In this document: positions 59,454 through 64,000 of the stretch, piece after piece
Position numbering within the stretch: position 1 is the stretch's first letter
Layout: every line of letters starts with the position of its first letter
Source: JAUIIK01 sp963745675
GTDB lineage: Bacteria > Chloroflexota > Chloroflexia > Thermomicrobiales > CFX8
DNA length: 64,000 nucleotides
Assembly: GCA_963745675.1 (NCBI GenBank)
Contig: CAVUYM010000018.1
Span: forward strand, 434,001 to 498,000
Direction of reading: 5' to 3'
Made by a program: the position numbers and the translations under genes
The notes under the pieces: generated by a model
Databases searched by the model: none
What the model saw: only the letters and a program-made list of their open reading frames with translations
Told to the model about the DNA's origin: nothing

Positions 59454-61584
59454 GTGAACGAACAGCAGAACCAACTCAGAGACGTCATCGAAGCCGCGAA
59501 AGCGGCCGGCCAGACTTCGTTATCAGCTACAGACGCCCGTGCAGTCTGCCTGGCATATGGCATTCCCGTGCCGGCGGAAGGCCTGGCGGAAAACCGCTGA
59601 TGAAGCTGCAAGCATCGCAGCGGAGATTGGCTTCCCGGTCGTGATGAAGATTGAGTCCGCAGACATCCTTCACAAATCCGATGCTGGCGGCGTCTTCGTC
59701 GGCGTCACTGACGAGCAGCATGCCCGGGCGGCGTTCGAAGATATTATCGAGAATGCGAGACGATACGACCCGAAAGCATCGATCGATGGCGTCCTCATCC
59801 AGCAGCAGGTTGATAGTGGTCTCGAAGTAATCGTTGGTGCGGTTACCGACCCAAGTTTCGGGAAACTCGTCGCCTTCGGGCTGGGCGGCGTCCTCGTCGA
59901 AGTGCTGCGCGACGTGACATTCCGTCTAGCGCCCGTCACCTCCGAAGATGCGGCATTGATGCTCGATAGCGTGCGCGGCAGTCAGATCCTCGATGGCGTT
60001 CGAGGGCAGGCGGGCGTTGATCGGTCGGCCTTGGCGAAGATCATTGAAGCCGTCGGGCAGCTCGTCAGCGACCATCCAGAAATCAGCGAAGTTGATCTGA
60101 ATCCAGTCCTGGCATCTCCGGATGGCGCAATCGCAGTAGACGCTCGCATCCTCCTGGATTTCGAACCACAACCGGAGCGCTACAGCCCAGATCAGGACGA
60201 GATCCTGACTGCGATGCGGCGCATCATGCAACCCGACGCCGTCGCCGTCATCGGCGCCTCTCCTGAAGCCGGCAAGATCGGCAACTCGGTCATGAAGAAT
60301 TTGATCAATGGCGGCTACCAGGGCGAGATCTATCCAATCCACCCGCGTGCTCCTGAGGTCGAGGGTCGGAAAGCGTACACGAGCGTCACCGAAATTGACG
60401 GTCCAATCGACGTAGCGGTCTTCTGTATCCCGGCCCCACTCGTCCCCCGAGTGCTGGAAGAAGTCGGACAGAAAGAGATTCCCGGCGCAGTGCTCATCCC
60501 ATCCGGTTTTGCAGAGGTCGGAGAAGATGAACTGCAGGCGCAAGCCCTCGAAGTGGCCCGCAGACACAACATTCGCCTGATGGGGCCGAATATCTACGGC
60601 TTCTATTACACCCATCAGAATCTCTGTGCCACCTTCTGCACACCCTATGACGAACGCGGCAGCGTCGCGCTGTCCTCCCAGAGTGGCGGCGTCGGAATGG
60701 CCATCATCGGATTCAGCCGGACGAACAAGATGGGTGTCTCGGCGATCGTCGGGCTCGGTAATAAGGCCGACATCGACGAAGACGACCTGCTCACCTTCTT
60801 CGAACAGGACGACAACACCCAGGTCATCGCCATGCACGTCGAGGACCTGAAGGATGGACGCTCGTTCGCTGAAGTCGCGTCACGCGTGACGAAAAAGAAG
60901 CCAGTTGTCGTCCTGAAGGCCGGACGTACCTCGATGGGCGCGCGCGCTGCCAGATCTCACACCGGTGCGCTGGCCGGCAACGATCAGATTTACGATGACG
61001 TGCTGAGACAGTGCGGCGTGATCCGGGCGCTCACCCTCAACGACATGCTCGAGTACGCACGCGGCATGCAAGTTCTCCCAACACCAAAAGGCGAGAACAT
61101 TCTGATTCTGACCGGTGCCGGAGGTTCCGGCGTCCTGCTGTCTGACGCCTGCGTCGACAACGGTTTGACGTTGATGGACATGCCCGACGACCTTGACGCA
61201 GCCTTCAAGGCGTACATCCCGCCCTTCGGAGCTTCTGGAAACCCGGTAGATATCACCGGCGGCGAACCCCCAACGACCTATCAGAACACGATCCGGCTAG
61301 CGCTTGAAGACGAACGGGTTCACGCGCTGATCCTCGGTTACTGGCACACAATCATCACCCCGCCGATGGTCTTTGCTGACCTCTTGAGTGCGGAAGTTGA
61401 ACGGGCACGGGCAAAGGGCATCGACAAGCCAGTCGTCGCCTCGCTCGTTGGTGATGTCGAGGTGGAAGAGGCCAGCAAGATGCTGATGGAACATGACATC
61501 CTGGCCTACCCATACGAAGCCGAGAAGCCTGTTGCGGTGTTGGGCGCGAAGTATCGTTGGGCGCGGCAGGCGGGGCTGATCTAA
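59454..61584 (+). CDS. ADP-forming acyl-CoA synthetase, ATP-grasp domain first
   Basis: Converts an acyl-CoA plus ADP and phosphate to the acid plus ATP, or the reverse. About 709 residues. One break near 59595. N-terminal part: ATP-grasp domain (FPVVMKIESADILHKSDAGGVFVGV, LIQQQVDSGLEVIVGAVTDPSFG, SEVDLNPVLASPDGAIAVDARI). Then CoA-binding Rossmann domain (AVIGASPEAGKIGNSVMKNL, YPIHPRAPEVEGRKAY), flavodoxin-like ligase domains with VALSSQSGGVGMAIIG, AARSHTGALAGN (phospho-His candidate) and GNPVDITGGEPP. The ATP-grasp part comes first, the reverse of many fused enzymes. Start GTG 59454. Substrate unknown. Confidence 0.88.
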
Positions 61585-61594
61585 GGGACACGCC

Positions 61595-62152
61595 ATGCGA
61601 CCGCTACGATATTCCATCAACATCACTCTGGACGGCTGCTGCGATCACCGGGCAGGGTTGCCGGACGAGGAATTGCATCGTTACTGGGCCGAAAACCTCG
61701 CGCAAGCCGATGCCCTGCTCTACGGCCGGGTCACCTACGAAATGATGGAGGCAGCGTGGCGGCCGGCGGCTGACGGAGCGATGCCCGACTGGATGGCCGA
61801 TTGGATGGAACCTTTCGCCCGGACGATCGATGCGGCCAAGAAGTACGTCGTGTCGAGCACGTTGGAAGAGGTCGATTGGAACGCGGAACTCGTGCGCGGG
61901 GATCTGGGCGAGGCCGTTCAACAGCTCAAGAATGAGCCTGGTGGCCGGATCTCCACAGGAGGCGTGCAGCTCCCGTTGGCGTTGGCGGAGCTCGGTTTGA
62001 TCGATGAGTACGAATTCGTCGTGCTGCCCAGAATTGCGGGCCATGGGCCGACGTTGCTCGCGGGACTGTCTTCGTATGTCGACTTGAAGCTCGTGAGCCG
62101 GCGGGAGTTCGACTCGGGGGCGGTCGCGATGCGCTATGAGCCGAAAAGGTAG
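61595..62152 (+). CDS. Dihydrofolate-reductase-like (RibD C-terminal) protein
   Basis: Intact, 185 residues, from ATG 61595, 10 bases after the synthetase gene. Seen: YSINITLDGCCDH, NLAQADALLYGRVTYEMME, KKYVVSSTLEEVDWN, GGRISTGGVQLPLALAELGLIDEYEFVVLPRIAGHGPTLL. This is the bacterial family with the RibD C-terminal reductase fold. The substrate is unknown; NADPH use is likely. The 191 bases after it contain no gene. Confidence 0.86.
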   Translation: MRPLRYSINITLDGCCDHRAGLPDEELHRYWAENLAQADALLYGRVTYEMMEAAWRPAADGAMPDWMADWMEPFARTIDAAKKYVVSSTLEEVDWNAELVRGDLGEAVQQLKNEPGGRISTGGVQLPLALAELGLIDEYEFVVLPRIAGHGPTLLAGLSSYVDLKLVSRREFDSGAVAMRYEPKR

Positions 62153-62343
62153 CCACCAGGGCTCGACACGTCCGAGACGGTTCCATCATGGAGCAACTCG
62201 GGCTAGGCCTTCCGAGCTCTCGACCAAGCTGACGGTGGCCAGTTCAATCTATAGTCGGCTGGCGGTGAACAAGGCGAATCATAGCTGGGGCGGCCCAACG
62301 AGGCGCTGCACCGCCTAAAACTAGAGCAGGAGCTGCGGCACTG

Positions 62344-62844
62344 ATGGCTACAAACTATTGGGTTATCGCTCCCTACAATCCAAGAGAATCCATCGAGGTG
62401 TTCGAGCGAAGCTGGGGCTTTGATTACCAACGCGGACTGATCGCCATCGGCTGGCCTCCACTTGGAGACGTGTCGAGTTTGTCTCGACAGAACCTTATCG
62501 AACGAATTCGCCGGGTCTACCCGAACAGGATGAAGCGGGCACACATCACCATCTGGCGGTTCTGGCACGAGATTAGGATCGGCGACAAGGTTATAGCGAA
62601 GACGGGAAGACGCAAGATGCTCGCCATCGGGACCGTTACTCGCGAGGCATTCTATGACGAGAATCTCGGGAAGGAACGCGCGGCGGGCCTGACGGACGAC
62701 TACTTCCCGAATTTCATCGGCGTAGAGTGGGAGCGGAGAGAGTTCGAGTTCCCTGAATACACCTTCGCGATAGGGACACTGCATCCAATCACGGCTGAAC
62801 GGTATCAGCAGTTCATCGGTGCAAGTGTTCACCCGTGGAAGTAG
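62344..62844 (+). CDS. EVE/PUA-like domain protein
   Basis: Intact, 166 residues from ATG 62344. It begins NYWVIAPYNPRESIEVFERSW, then GLIAIGWPPLGDVSSL, KRAHITIWRFWHEIRIGDKVIAKTGRRKMLAIGTVT, and ends FIGVEWERREFEFPEYTFAIGTLHPI. The pattern (I.IGW..LGD.S, then F...I..GD.V....G....LAIG.VT) fits PUA-like EVE domains, which bind modified bases and often accompany McrB-type restriction ATPases. Here no restriction gene is visible, so a stand-alone reader of nucleic acid is likely. Function is inference. Confidence 0.6.
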   Translation: MATNYWVIAPYNPRESIEVFERSWGFDYQRGLIAIGWPPLGDVSSLSRQNLIERIRRVYPNRMKRAHITIWRFWHEIRIGDKVIAKTGRRKMLAIGTVTREAFYDENLGKERAAGLTDDYFPNFIGVEWERREFEFPEYTFAIGTLHPITAERYQQFIGASVHPWK

Positions 62845-62911
62845 GTTTCTCGATTGAACGTGCGCGCCCGGATGGAGCGCGCCTCGGCGAACGGAGGTAG
62901 CGCGGCTACTG

Positions 62912-63022
62912 TCAGGTGCTCCGTTCGGTAACGAAGTCGTAGAGTGGCTGCATTTGTTCACGAGCCCGCTGCATGGCCTGTCGCAACTCGTCGCCAGTCG
63001 CCGGCCAGGACAATTGTCGCAT
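62912..63022 (-). CDS. Very small ORF after the hypothetical gene
   Basis: A 36-residue frame from ATG 63022 (MRQLSWPATGDELRQAMQRA, ending LYDFVTERST), starting 5 bases after the stop of the gene above. The composition is that of a helical soluble protein. It is either a short coupled protein or the true end of the previous gene after another frame error. Confidence 0.3.
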   Translation of the reverse strand: MRQLSWPATGDELRQAMQRAREQMQPLYDFVTERST

Positions 63023-63027
63023 GGAAC

Positions 63028-63563
63028 CTAAGGTGCGGGGATACCCAGATGCTCCCTGCGCTGATCCCTTGTGGTGATCCACTGCTTGGCTCGTCGTCCC
63101 TTTGGGGTACGCAAGCAGCCCTGTGCCTCAACGAGCGTCTTGACGCCAACGTTTGCTGACTCAGATAGCTGAGCGCGATCGGGGTCGGTGAGTATGTACT
63201 TGCTCCTTGAAGCTTGGGATCCGGCTCCCTCCTCCTACCCAGGCATCCCGCCATCCAGAGAACCTTGATCTCCTCAGGCTGCCGCAGGTCGGCACGCAGT
63301 GCGATGAGCTTGGGTTCCTTGAGTTCGCGCTGGATGAGTCGTGCGATCGGCCAATCACGATACTGCATGCCTTCCAGGTTCACCCCGAGCCATGTAATTA
63401 TCGACCCTGTAGACGTTTCGTCATTCCAGGCATTCCACTGGACGCCGTCGTTCCCGTCACTCAGCCCCTGGTGTCTCAGGGCCTGGCTGCCGAAGGGTTG
63501 CGGGTTGGCAGGATGAAAGACCTCGATGAACGCTTCGCGGAGGGATCCGGGACTCCCCGGCAA
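63028..63563 (-). CDS. Conserved-looking hypothetical protein
   Basis: From TTG 63563, a protein of about 178 residues. Seen: IEVFHPANPQPFGSQALRH, GVQWNAWNDETSTGS, ITWLGVNLEGMQYRDWPIARL and EPKLIALRADLR. Then a frame change near 63270-63230 leads to YILTDPDRAQLSESANVG and REHLGIPAP before a stop at 63028. The W-rich repeated acidic segments suggest a soluble domain. I do not recognise the family with confidence. It is opposite the EVE-like gene but not overlapping it. Confidence 0.45.
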
Positions 63564-63904
63564 TATCGCTCACTGCAGTATTTCTCGATCATATGACGAA
63601 AGCACCTGGTACGCCTTCCACAATTGACTGTTCGCGCCGTCTTCTGGTGCATGCTCATACGAACACTCGTCAACAGGGAGTCACGTCACCGGGCAGCACA
63701 ATGCTCTGAACCCCATACGATTTGTCCGACTTTTATCGTACGAACGCAGAACGAGCGAAGTGACCGCTTGGCCAGGATAGATCGATGCAAGACTGCCGTG
63801 TTGCAGTGAGGTGCTCTCCAAGCCAGCGGCATTGATATGGGTGTTGAAGAAGTGCGACTGCTGGTATATTGTATACCACGGAATAGCATCGTGCCCCGGG
63901 CACC
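63564..63904. other. Gene-poor stretch with a palindrome
   Basis: No supported gene. It contains the inverted repeat at 63862-63878 (TGGTATA-TTG-TATACCA), described separately. Confidence 0.4.
63862..63878. promoter_or_regulatory. Inverted repeat TGGTATA-TTG-TATACCA
   Basis: Seven-base perfect arms with a three-base spacer, about 27 bases from the 3' end of the partial gene. The symmetric TATA core resembles binding sites of GntR-type dimers (TTGTATAC cores). It is downstream of the only adjacent gene, so it may serve another transcript. Confidence 0.35.
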
Positions 63905-64000
63905 TCAGAACGTTTGGAGGGAGATCCCCAGTGTCGACAGTTCGGCTCGCAGGTTCAGCCGATTGATCTCTCCTTCAGCCTCAAAGACCAAGTCTATGAT
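63905..64000 (-). CDS. Partial gene, C-terminal end only
   Basis: A minus-strand frame enters at the right edge and ends at TGA (complement of 63905-63907). The visible 31 residues include VFEAEGEINRLNLRAELSTL, a Leu- and Glu-rich helical tail. Too short to name. The open frame at the contig edge and the helical pattern support a real gene end. Confidence 0.4.
   Translation of the reverse strand: MIDLVFEAEGEINRLNLRAELSTLGISLQTF

Overview
The window looks like a piece of a moderately GC-rich bacterial chromosome, most likely Chloroflexota and perhaps Thermomicrobia. This is inference. It rests on two adjacent proteins of the DUF2298 (Chlor_Arch_YYY) family, a pair of secreted proteins sharing an N-terminal domain that I associate with Chloroflexota, and frequent TTG/GTG starts. 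There is no phage, no CRISPR array and no recognisable tRNA or rRNA gene.

A caution governs the whole annotation. Many conserved genes change reading frame once or several times. These include genes that must work in a living cell (rpe, fmt, infC, rpmI, rplT), while gyrB, pdxS, pdxT and many others are intact. Most joins are repaired by removing or adding one base, so single-base consensus errors are the best explanation. Frame-broken genes are therefore given as single CDS spans with the breaks described, not as pseudogenes.

Layout. 1-7.6 kb: a partial membrane protein, rpe, an AstE/AspA-type deacylase with an M42 peptidase, an M50 protease with CBS domains, a double spondin-domain secreted protein, a tyrosine-phosphatase-like protein and a second M42 peptidase. 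7.7-13.4 kb: a tight operon of four tandem metallo-beta-lactamase-fold hydrolases, a PhzF-type isomerase and an MmgE/PrpD protein. 13.4-24.3 kb: assorted metabolic genes, the PLP synthase pair pdxS-pdxT, a ZapE-like ATPase, two GNAT acetyltransferases, a Gfo/Idh/MocA oxidoreductase, and a gene-poor stretch with a possible transposase relic. 24.7-30 kb: two convergent secreted proteins with a common N-terminal domain, one ending in NHL repeats and one in seven near-identical 56-residue FG-GAP-like repeats. 30-37 kb: an M3-type peptidase, a ketopantoate-reductase-like protein, an amidohydrolase and SDR pair, and a response-regulator/thioredoxin-reductase-like fusion. 37-45 kb: a class III cyclase-ATPase-TPR regulator, then small enzymes and a DinB/BNR/phosphoglycerate-mutase-type operon.

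45-62 kb: fmt overlapping a Ras/Rab-like small GTPase; divergently, a GT39-DUF2298 fusion and a second DUF2298 protein; then infC-rpmI-rplT, a SpoU-family RNA methyltransferase and HU, meeting gyrB at a strong shared terminator. gyrB is followed upstream by a membrane protein and a small zincin. An ADP-forming acyl-CoA synthetase and a dihydrofolate-reductase-like protein follow. The last 2 kb hold a stand-alone EVE/PUA-like protein, hypothetical genes and the 3' end of a gene leaving the window.

The most interesting parts are the four-paralogue MBL-PhzF-PrpD operon, the Ras-like GTPase coupled to fmt, and the paired NHL / FG-GAP secreted proteins.
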